18,925 nt of DNA from Chloroflexi bacterium UBA4733 (GTDB taxonomy: Bacteria; Chloroflexota; UBA4733), in NCBI GenBank assembly GCA_002404055.1, contig DHIZ01000404.1, forward strand, positions 10,849 to 29,773, given 5' to 3'. Both the position numbers and the translations under genes were made by a program. This document shows, piece by piece, positions 12,514 to 18,925 of this stretch (its first letter is position 1; each line of letters opens with the position of its first letter). The notes below the pieces were generated by a model, which saw only the letters and a list, made by a program, of their open reading frames with translations, was not told where the DNA came from and searched no databases.

Positions 12514-14043
12514 TCAGAGCTTGAATCCGGCGAAGGGGAAGTAGCCGGCGAAGCCGTAGAGGATGGCGACGATATAGCCGATAGTGACGGAGCGCGGGAT
12601 GCGTGGGTCGGCAAAGAGCTCGGCGCTGGCGAGGGCGATGGCGGGCACGGCCGGCAGCATGTAGTAGATGTAGGCGATCCGGTGGTCCAGCACGGTCGCC
12701 GGGAGGAAGGGCAGGTAGGCCAGCGCAAACCAGACGAGCGCCAGCAGGGCGTTGCGGTTGTCGCTGCCACGGAGACGGGCCAGGGCGTAGGCGAGCGCCA
12801 GCGGCAGGCCGGCGATCAGGTAGGGGTTGAGCGCGCCGCGGAAGAGGATCGAGTCGAACTGGCGGATCACATTGTCCTGGGGACAGGGCACGCCGTCCCC
12901 TAGCGAGACGCCGCAGATAGTCACGGTGACGCGCAGGTACGGAATCTGGACCTCGTTGATCAGCCACTCCCAGGGCCAGCTCTCGATGCCGGTCGGTCCG
13001 TGGGAATGCGTGAGTTTGGTGCCGTAGGACCAGATGCTGAGCAGGTGCGTGATGGGGTTGGTGTAGGTGCTCCAGCGCAGGTCGAGCAGCCAGAGGGCTA
13101 CCAGGAAGCTGGCTAAGTAGACGACGCCCATGACTACGGTGCGCAGGGCGCGTTGCCGGACGAGCTTCCATGCCGGGCGCTGGTATAGGGTGAGGGCGAC
13201 CGCGTACACCAGCATGATGGCCGGGCCATACAGGCCGTACTCCTTACAGAGCGTGCCGAAGGCGAAGGCCAGGCCGGCCAGGATGGGCCGGCGCTGCAGG
13301 AACCAGGCAGCGCCGGCGACCATGCCGAGTACCATGAAGATATCGAGGATGCCGATGCGGCTCGTCACGAAGACCAGATTGTCGTAAGAGAAGAGAAAGG
13401 CGGCCAGCAGCCCGGTCCACGGGCCGAGGCCCAGGTGCCGTCCGACCTGATACATAAAGGCAATGGCGAGCGTTCCGGCCACGACGCTGCCCCAGCGCCA
13501 GCCCCAGCCATTGTCACCGAGCAAGCGCATGTCGTAGGCCATGATCAGCTTCGCCAGCGGGGGGTGCTCCTGGTTCGCATCCTTGCCGGGGGTGCTATGG
13601 GCATAGGGGGCGTCTGCCGGCTGCGGCAGATCGAGGATCGTGCGGGCCGCCGAGACGTAGTACTTCTCATCAAAGATCATGGAACCGGGCGGCTGGTCCA
13701 GCCACAGCACGCGCAGAAAGAAGGAGAGCAGCAGCATGGCCAGCATGACGGCGGTGGCGGGACGAAAGCCGCGCCGGGCGGTCCTTGTTGCAACCGCCGG
13801 CAGGATGGGCTCTGCCGGAACGTCCAGCGGGGGTAGCGCCTCCGCCGGCAGTTCGTCGCCGAGGGCCTCTCCGGTGGCGGCTCGATCGACAGCTGCCGGC
13901 AGTGCCGGGACGGCTTCCGCAGCACGATCATCGGTGGCTACAACGGGTGGGTCGGGCTCTCTTGAGATGGGTTCGACGGCATCAGGCGGCGGCGCGTGAT
14001 GCGGTTCCTCACCGTACACACCATCGTCGGTCGATTGCTCCAT
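12514..14043 (-). CDS. PMT-family (GT39) protein O-mannosyltransferase-like glycosyltransferase
   Basis: 509 residues from the ATG at 14043, with GAGGGAAG ~12 bases upstream. Residues 1-90 are an acidic, Pro/Ala-rich and presumably cytoplasmic tail, unusually long for the family. From ~95 onward it is polytopic. The first loop has the catalytic Asp-Glu pair (FDEKYYVSAARTILD, Asp125-Glu126) and QEHPPLAKLIMA, which matches the HPPLAK signature of dolichyl-phosphate-mannose protein mannosyltransferases. Later blocks (SRIGILDIFMVLG, CKEYGLYGPAIMLVY, DHRIAYIYYMLPAVPAIALASAE) also fit GT39. Bacterial homologues transfer mannose from a polyprenyl phosphate to Ser/Thr of exported proteins, often in Ser/Thr/Ala/Pro linkers, which the three local lipoproteins have. 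Acting on them is inference. It is a single gene, divergent from the cytochrome maturation block. Confidence 0.9.
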   Translation of the reverse strand: MEQSTDDGVYGEEPHHAPPPDAVEPISREPDPPVVATDDRAAEAVPALPAAVDRAATGEALGDELPAEALPPLDVPAEPILPAVATRTARRGFRPATAVMLAMLLLSFFLRVLWLDQPPGSMIFDEKYYVSAARTILDLPQPADAPYAHSTPGKDANQEHPPLAKLIMAYDMRLLGDNGWGWRWGSVVAGTLAIAFMYQVGRHLGLGPWTGLLAAFLFSYDNLVFVTSRIGILDIFMVLGMVAGAAWFLQRRPILAGLAFAFGTLCKEYGLYGPAIMLVYAVALTLYQRPAWKLVRQRALRTVVMGVVYLASFLVALWLLDLRWSTYTNPITHLLSIWSYGTKLTHSHGPTGIESWPWEWLINEVQIPYLRVTVTICGVSLGDGVPCPQDNVIRQFDSILFRGALNPYLIAGLPLALAYALARLRGSDNRNALLALVWFALAYLPFLPATVLDHRIAYIYYMLPAVPAIALASAELFADPRIPRSVTIGYIVAILYGFAGYFPFAGFKL

Positions 14044-14222
14044 GCCGCTCGTTCTTCCCTCACGCAAACCGACATCTCGCCAATTGAGGCTTGATGATAC
14101 TACGCGATGTCGCATGTAGCCTGCTCCTGGCGCTGGATGTGTAGCCTGGACATGAGCGCGCCCGGGTAGCGCGGGTCGTATGATGATTGACACGGTACTG
14201 TGAAACTGGCGGTGGAGGGCGC

Positions 14223-14798
14223 GTGCGCCTGGCAATAGTGACGGTTGCGCTGGTTGCTGTGCTGGCCTTCCTTGGTGTGGCGGGTTACGCGCTGGCGCGC
14301 CAGAATGGCTTCACCGCCGGTTCCGTCACGGCGGGTAGCGCCGGCGCCGGCAAGATCTTCGGCAGTGGGGAACTGGTCGACGGCAAGCCGCACGCCGCGG
14401 CGCCGTTCTCGTTGACCCTCTTCTCCGGCGCCGCCTGGACACTCAGTGACCAGCGCGGCAAGCCGGTGCTGGTGAACTTCTGGGCCTCCTGGTGTCCCCC
14501 CTGTCGCCAGGAAGTTCCAGTACTCCAGCAGGGCTGGCAGCGCCATCAAGCGGATGTGGCCTTCATCGGCGTCGATGTCTGGGACACCGATAGCGACGCC
14601 AAGCAGTTCCTGCAGCGCTACGGGGCAACCTATCCGAACGGCCCCGATCCGGCCGGCCACATCGCCATCGACTACGGCCTGACCGGCGTGCCGGAGACCT
14701 TTTTCATCGACCGCAGCGGCCAGATCATGCGCCACTTCGTCGGTCCGTTGGATCAGGCGACGCTGGACTCCCTGCTCCATACGCTGACCCAACCATAA
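14223..14798 (+). CDS. Membrane-anchored thioredoxin-like protein (CcmG/ResA/TlpA type)
   Basis: 191 residues from the GTG at 14223, which has GGAGGG five bases upstream; a TTG at 14187 in the same frame lacks a site. One N-terminal membrane helix (~2-24), a Gly/Ala-rich linker, then a thioredoxin domain with LVNFWASWCPPCRQEVP (Cys91, Cys94), GVDVWDTD and GVPETFFIDRSG, the cis-proline motif with the glutamate typical of CcmG/ResA. These proteins reduce the CxxCH cysteines of apocytochrome c outside the membrane so heme can attach. It lies 12 bp before the CopD-like gene and opens the cytochrome maturation block, which supports this role over general disulfide reduction. The reductant donor (CcdA or DsbD) is not in the window. 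Confidence 0.9.
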   Translation: MRLAIVTVALVAVLAFLGVAGYALARQNGFTAGSVTAGSAGAGKIFGSGELVDGKPHAAAPFSLTLFSGAAWTLSDQRGKPVLVNFWASWCPPCRQEVPVLQQGWQRHQADVAFIGVDVWDTDSDAKQFLQRYGATYPNGPDPAGHIAIDYGLTGVPETFFIDRSGQIMRHFVGPLDQATLDSLLHTLTQP

Positions 14799-14810
14799 CG
14801 GTGCGGAGAC

Positions 14811-15266
14811 ATGACGCTGCTCGTGCTGATCCGCTGGTTCCACGCGGTGGCGGCGGCGGCCTGGGTCGGCGGGATGCTCTTTTATGTCGCGGTGCTCACA
14901 CCGGCGCTGAAGCACCTGGACGCCGGCTCGCAGCGCGGCGCCTTCGTTTCCGGCCTGGCCCAGCAGTTCAAGGAGTTGACGCAGGCAGCGATCGCCGTCG
15001 TCCTCTCGACCGGTGTCGTGTTGACGTTCGACCGGCTCTCCCAGCCTCACGTTGTGCAATCCTATGCGGTCGTCCTGGCAGTGAAGATCGTGCTTTCCTT
15101 GGTCATGGTCGCGTTGGCCGGGGGGCTGGGGCAGCGCCGGCTGGTGAAGGCACGACCAGCGTGGCTCTCCGTGCCGTACCTGATTCTGGCCCTCGGCTTG
15201 CTCGTCTACCTGCTCGCCCTCGTGCTGCAGGTGCTGTTCGATATGAGCTATGGCGCGCCGTCGTGA
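14811..15266 (+). CDS. CopD-like integral membrane protein
   Basis: 151 residues, four predicted membrane helices (~4-28, 51-72, 83-104, 116-144). The opening RWFHAVAAAAWVGGMLFYVAVLTPAL matches the CopD-domain pattern, in which the first helix carries His and the WxGG turn. The domain occurs in copper-resistance CopD proteins and in uncharacterised heme- or copper-linked membrane proteins. A GGAG lies a few bases before the ATG. It is between the CcmG-like gene and ccmE, so a link to cytochrome assembly, perhaps copper or heme handling for oxidases, is likely but unproven. There are no periplasmic Met/His-rich copper sites. Confidence 0.8.
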   Translation: MTLLVLIRWFHAVAAAAWVGGMLFYVAVLTPALKHLDAGSQRGAFVSGLAQQFKELTQAAIAVVLSTGVVLTFDRLSQPHVVQSYAVVLAVKIVLSLVMVALAGGLGQRRLVKARPAWLSVPYLILALGLLVYLLALVLQVLFDMSYGAPS

Positions 15267-15273
15267 CGATGCC

Positions 15274-15303
15274 GGGACACGCACGCTGGTACGATAATAT
15301 AAT
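15274..15303 (+). promoter_or_regulatory. Predicted promoter for ccmE-ccmF-ccmH
   Basis: A perfect TATAAT (15298-15303) lies 18 bp after GGGACA (15274-15279; four of six to TTGACA). It sits in the 127-bp gap between the CopD-like gene and ccmE, in locally AT-rich sequence unusual for this window. Initiation near 15310 would give a leader of ~85 nt. It suggests that the ccm genes can be transcribed apart from the thioredoxin-CopD pair. Confidence 0.5.
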
Positions 15304-15393
15304 GAAGGGGAGACGCAGGCTGGACCAGATGCTTACTAATTACCGCGGCCGTTCCCGGCCAGGTGCTGGGATGTCGCAGAGAGGCGCTGACTA

Positions 15394-15909
15394 TTGGATG
15401 TGAGACAACCCGTGGCGCCGGTTGCAACCACTGCTACGGTCGGGGTCGCCCCGCGCCGCTTGCCGCCGGTGAAGTTCATGGTCGCAGCAGTGGCTGTATT
15501 GATCACCTTCGCTTACCTGGTGTCAACCGCCATGGGCGCCGGCGCCGTCTATTATCTGACCGTCAGTGAGTTGCACGCCAAAGGCCCCGTCGCCTACAAC
15601 ACGCCGGTCCGCGTGGGTGGGCGCGCTGCCGATGGCTCGCTGCATTACGATGCCGCCACGCAGACGTTGCGTTTCACGCTGACCGACAGCACCGGCGCAA
15701 TGCCCGCCGTCTACACGGGCGTTGTGCCCGACATGTTTGGCTATGCGAAGGATGGTCATTACCAGGATGCCGTTATTGAAGGGACCCTGCACCCCGACGG
15801 CACGTTCTACGCCACGCAGATCATCGTGAAGCACGACGCCACCTTCGCCGCGGCCGATGCTGCGGCCACTGCCCAGGCTGGAACGACCACGGGGCACCCG
15901 GCGCCATGA
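15394..15909 (+). CDS. ccmE: Cytochrome c-type biogenesis heme chaperone CcmE, variant heme motif
   Basis: 171 residues from TTG at 15394 (GAGAGG ~10 bases upstream); GTG at 15400 is equally possible and removes two residues. One membrane helix (~28-52) is followed by an OB-fold domain: YYLTVSEL, VRVGGRA, LRFTLTDSTGAMPAVYTGVVPDMF, DAVIEGTLHPDGTFYATQIIVKHD. CcmE carries heme covalently on a histidine and hands it to CcmF. The histidine is present (His147 in KHDATF), but the usual HxxxY is HxxxF here (Phe151). The tail after it is Ala/Thr-rich without the usual PPE. It overlaps ccmF by four bases (ATGA), implying coupled translation. Confidence 0.9.
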   Translation: MDVRQPVAPVATTATVGVAPRRLPPVKFMVAAVAVLITFAYLVSTAMGAGAVYYLTVSELHAKGPVAYNTPVRVGGRAADGSLHYDAATQTLRFTLTDSTGAMPAVYTGVVPDMFGYAKDGHYQDAVIEGTLHPDGTFYATQIIVKHDATFAAADAAATAQAGTTTGHPAP

Positions 15910-17903
15910 GTTTCGCCGAGAGCGGCTACGTTGCGCTGGCTATCGCCATCGTCGTTGGCGCGTATGGGGCAACTGCCGCCCTGACCGGCCAGTTTCGCGG
16001 TGTGCCGGAGTTGCGCCTGAGCGCCGAGCGCGCGGCGCTGGCCATCGCCGCCCTGGTGACCTACGCCTCCCTGGTGCTCTTCGGGCTGCTGTTGACCCAT
16101 CAGTTCAGCGTCGCCTTCGTGGCGGAAGTGTCCAGCCGAGAGATGGCGACGCGGGCCTTGCTCAGCGCCTTCTGGGGAGGGCAGCCCGGCTCGTTGCTCT
16201 TCCGCACCTGGATGCTCACGCTGTTCACCGCCGCCGCCGTACTGGTCCAACGCCGCCGCGAGCGCAACTTGCTCACCCTCATGGTGGCGATGCTGGCCGT
16301 GGTGGAGGTCTTCTTCTTGCTGGTGCTGCTGGTCAGCGCCAACCCGTTTGGCGTGCAACTGCCGGCGCCGGCGGACGGCCAGGGACTCAACCCGCTGCTA
16401 CAGGACGAGGCGATGAGTTTCCACCCTCCTCTGCTGCTGACCGGCTACATCGCCTTCACGGTACCGTTCGCCGTGGTGGTGGCGGGGCTCATTTCCGGCC
16501 AGATGGGCATCGGCTGGCTGCGCGCAATCCGGCGCTGGATGCTGGTGGCCTGGACGATCCAGGGCTGCGGCCTGCTGGCCGGCGCCTGGTGGGCCTACCA
16601 TGTGCTCGGTTGGGGCGGCTACTGGGGCTGGGACCCTGTAGAGAATGTCGCCTTGCTGCCCTGGGTCACGGCGACCGCACTGTTGCACTCGCTGATGGTG
16701 CAGGAGCGGCGCGGCATGCTGCGCGTCTGGAACGTCTGCCTGGTGGCGGGAGCCTTCTCCCTGGCTATTTTCGGCATGTTCCTCGTCACCAGTGGTGTCG
16801 TGACATCGGTCCACGCCTTTGCCGCGTCGGCCACCGGGCCGCTCTTCTTCGGCTTCCTGGCGGTGCTGCTGCTGGGGTTGGTGGCGCTGATCGCCTATCG
16901 CTTGCCGCTACTGAAGTCGGAAGGGCAGTTCGACGCCCTGGCCTCGCGGGAGGGCGCCTTCCTGCTCAACAACCTGCTACTGGTGGCCGTGGTGGCAGCG
17001 ACCTTCTGGGGCACGATCTTCCCGATGATTTCGGAGACGCTGCGCGGCATCAAGATCGGCGTCGGACCGGCCTTCTATCAGCAGGTGAACACGCCGATCT
17101 TGATCGCCCTGCTGGTGCTCATGGGGGTCGGACCACTCCTGGCCTGGCGGCGCACGGCGCTGCCGGGCTTGCTGCGCAACCTCGCTGCGCCGCTCCTGAC
17201 GGGCGCGGCGGTCTGGGCACTGCTGGTCTTGCTCGGCATGCGCCAGGGGCTGGCGGCGCTGGCCTTTGCCGCCTGCGCCTTGACGACGGTCGCTATCGTG
17301 GTGGAGTATGGTCGCGGCATCCAGGCCCGGCGACGCAGCGGTGAGCGCTTCTGGGTGGCGGTGAAGACACTGATCCAGCGCGACCGCCGCCGCTACGCCG
17401 GCTATCTCGTCCACCTCGCTATTGTCCTCCTCGCCGTTGGCGTCATCGGTTCGACCTTCCAGACCTCGCGCGAATTCGCCTTGCAGCCCAACCAGACGGT
17501 CACCGTAGGGCGCTACACGCTGCGCTACGAAGGTAAACAGACGTACCAACAGCCCGATTATGCGGGCATCTACGCGGTGCTCGCCGTGACGAGCGGCGGC
17601 AGTTCCATCGGCGCTTTACGTCCGGAGCGGCGCGTCTACCTGCACTGGGAGAGCGAGCCGGTGACCGGCGTCTCGATCCTGACGACGCGGCCCTGGCTTG
17701 ACGACGTGTACGTGCTCTTCACCGACCTCAACGCCCAGGGCACGGCGACGTTCCGGGTCTACCTGAATCCCCTGGTGTCGCTGATCTGGGCCGGCGGCGG
17801 CCTCTTCTTCCTGAGCGCCTTGCTGCTCTTCGTGCCGCAACGGCGCTCGCGGCCAGCCTTCCGCTCGGTCACTGCCGGAAAGGCGATTGCCAGTGAAGCT
17901 TGA
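15906..17903 (+). CDS. ccmF: Heme lyase subunit CcmF
   Basis: 665 residues, a polytopic membrane protein of normal CcmF length. GLNPLLQDEAMSFHPPLLLTGYI precedes the WWD heme-binding segment (WWAYHVLGWGGYWGWDPVENVALLPW, ~228-253). Family histidines are all present: His173 (FHPPLL) and His303 (SVHAF) flanking the WWD segment, and His261 and His503 in membrane helices, corresponding to the ligands described in E. coli CcmF. A C-terminal periplasmic domain (RYEGKQTYQQPDYAGIYA) precedes the last helix. CcmF takes heme from CcmE and attaches it to CxxCH with CcmH. The ATG overlaps the ccmE stop. A long frame on the same strand over 15857-17344 is a shadow of this gene. ccmA, ccmB and ccmC are not in the window. 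Confidence 0.96.
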   Translation: MSFAESGYVALAIAIVVGAYGATAALTGQFRGVPELRLSAERAALAIAALVTYASLVLFGLLLTHQFSVAFVAEVSSREMATRALLSAFWGGQPGSLLFRTWMLTLFTAAAVLVQRRRERNLLTLMVAMLAVVEVFFLLVLLVSANPFGVQLPAPADGQGLNPLLQDEAMSFHPPLLLTGYIAFTVPFAVVVAGLISGQMGIGWLRAIRRWMLVAWTIQGCGLLAGAWWAYHVLGWGGYWGWDPVENVALLPWVTATALLHSLMVQERRGMLRVWNVCLVAGAFSLAIFGMFLVTSGVVTSVHAFAASATGPLFFGFLAVLLLGLVALIAYRLPLLKSEGQFDALASREGAFLLNNLLLVAVVAATFWGTIFPMISETLRGIKIGVGPAFYQQVNTPILIALLVLMGVGPLLAWRRTALPGLLRNLAAPLLTGAAVWALLVLLGMRQGLAALAFAACALTTVAIVVEYGRGIQARRRSGERFWVAVKTLIQRDRRRYAGYLVHLAIVLLAVGVIGSTFQTSREFALQPNQTVTVGRYTLRYEGKQTYQQPDYAGIYAVLAVTSGGSSIGALRPERRVYLHWESEPVTGVSILTTRPWLDDVYVLFTDLNAQGTATFRVYLNPLVSLIWAGGGLFFLSALLLFVPQRRSRPAFRSVTAGKAIASEA

Positions 17904-18450
17904 GTCGGCGAATGGTCGCTTTATGAGCGGCGGCCGGTTGGTCGTTGCCGTGGCAGCGGTCGTCTTGCTGCTGGTCATCGTGGCGGGGGCGCAACTGGTC
18001 TTCAATACCGCGGCGCCGGACGCCACAGCCGAGGCGCGCGCGCACGCCATCGGCGAGCGACTGGCCTGCCCCATCTGTGCAGGTCTGTCCGTGGCTGATT
18101 CGCCCTCGGCGCTGGCGCAGCAGATGCGCGCCGTCATCGCCGACCAGATCGCCGCCGGCCAGAGCGACGCGCAGATTGAGCAGTATTTCGTCGCCCGCTA
18201 CGGTCCCGCCATCCTACTCACGCCGCCGAAACAGGGCTTCACCTTGCTGGCCTGGTGGGGGCCGGTCTTGTTCCTCCTGGTCAGCGCGCTCGGTATCGGC
18301 GCAGCAGCGTACCGCTGGTCACGCCAGCCGTCGCCCGGCGCCATGTTGCCGGAGCTCTCGCCCGAAGAAGAGCGGCAGTATGGTGAACGGGTGGCCGCCG
18401 AGTTACCGGTTGCGGACGATCAGGCGGGAGTGGGGCAGGGGGTCGGATGA
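17893..18450 (+). CDS. ccmH: Cytochrome c-type biogenesis protein CcmH
   Basis: 185 residues from GTG 17893, which has GGAAAGG at ~8 bases; TTG 17887 and ATG 17923 are alternatives. It overlaps the end of ccmF by 11 bp. One N-terminal helix (~14-36), then the redox motif ERLACPICAGLSVADSPS (Cys59, Cys62), an Ala in place of the usual Arg of LRCxxC, a short helical domain with ARYGPAILLTPP, and a second membrane helix (~116-140). It ends in an acidic cytoplasmic tail. CcmH reduces or presents apocytochrome cysteines to CcmF. Its TGA overlaps an ATG at 18447, as if a further gene followed, but the sequence there soon enters the poly-C tract, so that gene cannot be read. Confidence 0.92.
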   Translation: MKLESANGRFMSGGRLVVAVAAVVLLLVIVAGAQLVFNTAAPDATAEARAHAIGERLACPICAGLSVADSPSALAQQMRAVIADQIAAGQSDAQIEQYFVARYGPAILLTPPKQGFTLLAWWGPVLFLLVSALGIGAAAYRWSRQPSPGAMLPELSPEEERQYGERVAAELPVADDQAGVGQGVG

Positions 18451-18491
18451 TGGGCGAGGGGGGATTGAGGGTGCGGGTGGGGATGAGGGGA

Positions 18492-18527
18492 CCCCCCCCC
18501 CCCCCCCGACACCCCCCCCCCCCCCCC
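18492..18527. other. Twin 16-base poly-C runs, probable sequencing or assembly artefact
   Basis: Two runs of exactly 16 C (18492-18507 and 18512-18527) are separated by GACA. Read on the minus strand they are G runs inside purM. There, the codons TGT CGG between the runs fall exactly where the conserved Gly-Cys-Arg of PurM is expected, so bases look overwritten by G rather than inserted. This is typical of low-quality read ends called as G in two-colour chemistry. The sequence just left of it is also G-rich. Confidence 0.7.
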
Positions 18528-18895
18528 GCCACTACGGCTTCGACCACCCCCGGATCGAGCTTTCCGAAGGCGACGTAGTCGAGAAAAAAGAGGGGGAGAG
18601 CGCCCTGGACCAGAATGTCGTTGACACAGTGGTTGACGAGGTCGCGGCCGATCGTGTCGTGGCGATTCGCCTCGATGGCCACCTTGATTTTCGTTCCAAC
18701 GCCGTCGGCGCTCGACACGAGAACCGGTTTCTCGAGGCCGGAGGGAACCCGGAACATTCCGCCGAATCCGCCGAACCCGCCCAGGACGCCTGGCGTGAAG
18801 GTGGATTCGACCAGCTTCCTTATTCGATTCTTGGCCGCATTGGAGGCATCTAGATCGACGCCGGCGCTTCCGTATCGAAGCGCGTCATCACTCAC
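18506..18895 (-). CDS. purM: Phosphoribosylformylglycinamidine cyclo-ligase (AIR synthetase), N-terminal part only
   Basis: 130 codons from a GTG at 18895, with AGGAGG ~10 bases upstream. The N-terminus matches PurM well: YGSAGVDLDA, STFTPGVLGGFGGFGGMFRV, VLVSSADGVGTKIKVAIEANRHDTIG (the DGVGTK nucleotide-site motif) and VNDILVQGALPLFFLDYVAFGKL. The enzyme closes the imidazole ring in purine synthesis (FGAM to AIR, using ATP). After VEAVVAG the frame becomes Gly runs and then translates the opposite strand of the ccmH end, so two thirds of the ~340-residue enzyme is missing. I regard this as a chimeric contig end, not a natural truncation; it may come from another part of the genome or another organism. 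Confidence 0.85.
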
Positions 18896-18925
18896 GCTGG
18901 CAGCTCCTCCTCGAACGCCACCAGG
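18892..18925 (-). CDS. C-terminal end of a gene upstream of purM
   Basis: Ten codons ending LVAFEEELPA then TGA, with the TGA overlapping the purM GTG as GTGA. The overlap and plausible helix suggest the end of a real upstream gene in a purine operon, but too little is present to name it. Confidence 0.4.
   Translation of the reverse strand, partial: LVAFEEELPA

Noticed and set aside
14187..14192. Perfect TTGACA before the thioredoxin-like gene
   Set aside because: No acceptable -10 hexamer lies 16-18 bp downstream, and the spot overlaps the approach to the ribosome site; probably coincidence.
14100..15284. 394-codon open frame antisense to the thioredoxin-like and CopD-like genes
   Set aside because: It has no family features and is Gln/His/Arg-rich, as expected from the complement of GC-rich coding DNA. 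The sense genes have clear motifs and ribosome sites.
15857..17344. 495-codon frame on the same strand as ccmF
   Set aside because: Out-of-frame shadow, Arg/Gly/Ala-rich, with none of the membrane helices or the WWD motif seen in the ccmF frame.
18451..18530. Pro-rich plus-strand protein reading through the poly-C runs
   Set aside because: The proline runs come from the artefactual C tracts, and the remainder is antisense to purM.
1..18925. tRNA, rRNA, CRISPR, insertion sequence, toxin-antitoxin or phage genes
   Set aside because: I looked on both strands and found no transposase motifs, terminal inverted repeats, repeat-spacer arrays or tRNA-like cloverleaf sequence that I could support.

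Overview
This is a GC-rich bacterial window in which nearly every base of the left two thirds is coded on the minus strand. The genes suggest a soil- or biofilm-type member of the Chloroflexota or a similar high-GC lineage. The reasons are several Tat-type lipoprotein sugar-binding proteins with long Ser/Thr/Ala linkers, a System I cytochrome c maturation block, and a PMT-type mannosyltransferase. This placement is an inference; no rRNA or other phylogenetic marker from the main contig is visible. The last ~400 bases probably do not belong with the rest.

Layout. (1) 1-2893, minus: a five-gene run of sulfite-oxidase-like molybdopterin protein, TatA-family translocase subunit, metallo-beta-lactamase-fold hydrolase, glutaredoxin-like protein and DUF2085 membrane protein, with 4-17 bp overlaps at the downstream end. 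(2) 2955-11052, minus: a carbohydrate-uptake region with three complete solute-binding lipoproteins (SBP1 2955-4472, SBP2 4619-6082, SBP3 9601-11052), a Gfo/Idh/MocA dehydrogenase, a ThuA-like protein, and debris of a fourth binding protein fused to a decayed malectin-like secreted protein. No ABC permease or ATPase is present. (3) 11533-12501, plus: an AraC-family regulator divergent from SBP3. (4) 12514-14043, minus: a PMT/GT39 glycosyltransferase. (5) 14223-18450, plus: thioredoxin-like CcmG/ResA, CopD-like membrane protein, CcmE, CcmF and CcmH, with a good promoter before ccmE. (6) 18492-18925: two 16-base poly-C runs followed by the start of a minus-strand purM, which looks like an assembly chimera.

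The most interesting material is non-coding. A 45-bp element with one mismatch, containing a 21-bp imperfect dyad, occurs upstream of both SBP2 and SBP3. A second, ~90-bp diverged repeat with three conserved blocks occurs upstream of both SBP2 and the thuA-gfo pair. Together they link three separate transcription units into what looks like one carbohydrate regulon. SBP3 also has a strong predicted hairpin in its leader. The neighbouring PMT gene and the Ser/Thr/Ala linkers of all three lipoproteins suggest, as a hypothesis, O-mannosylation of the binding proteins. I see no clearly new defence or mobile system, CRISPR array, tRNA or rRNA.
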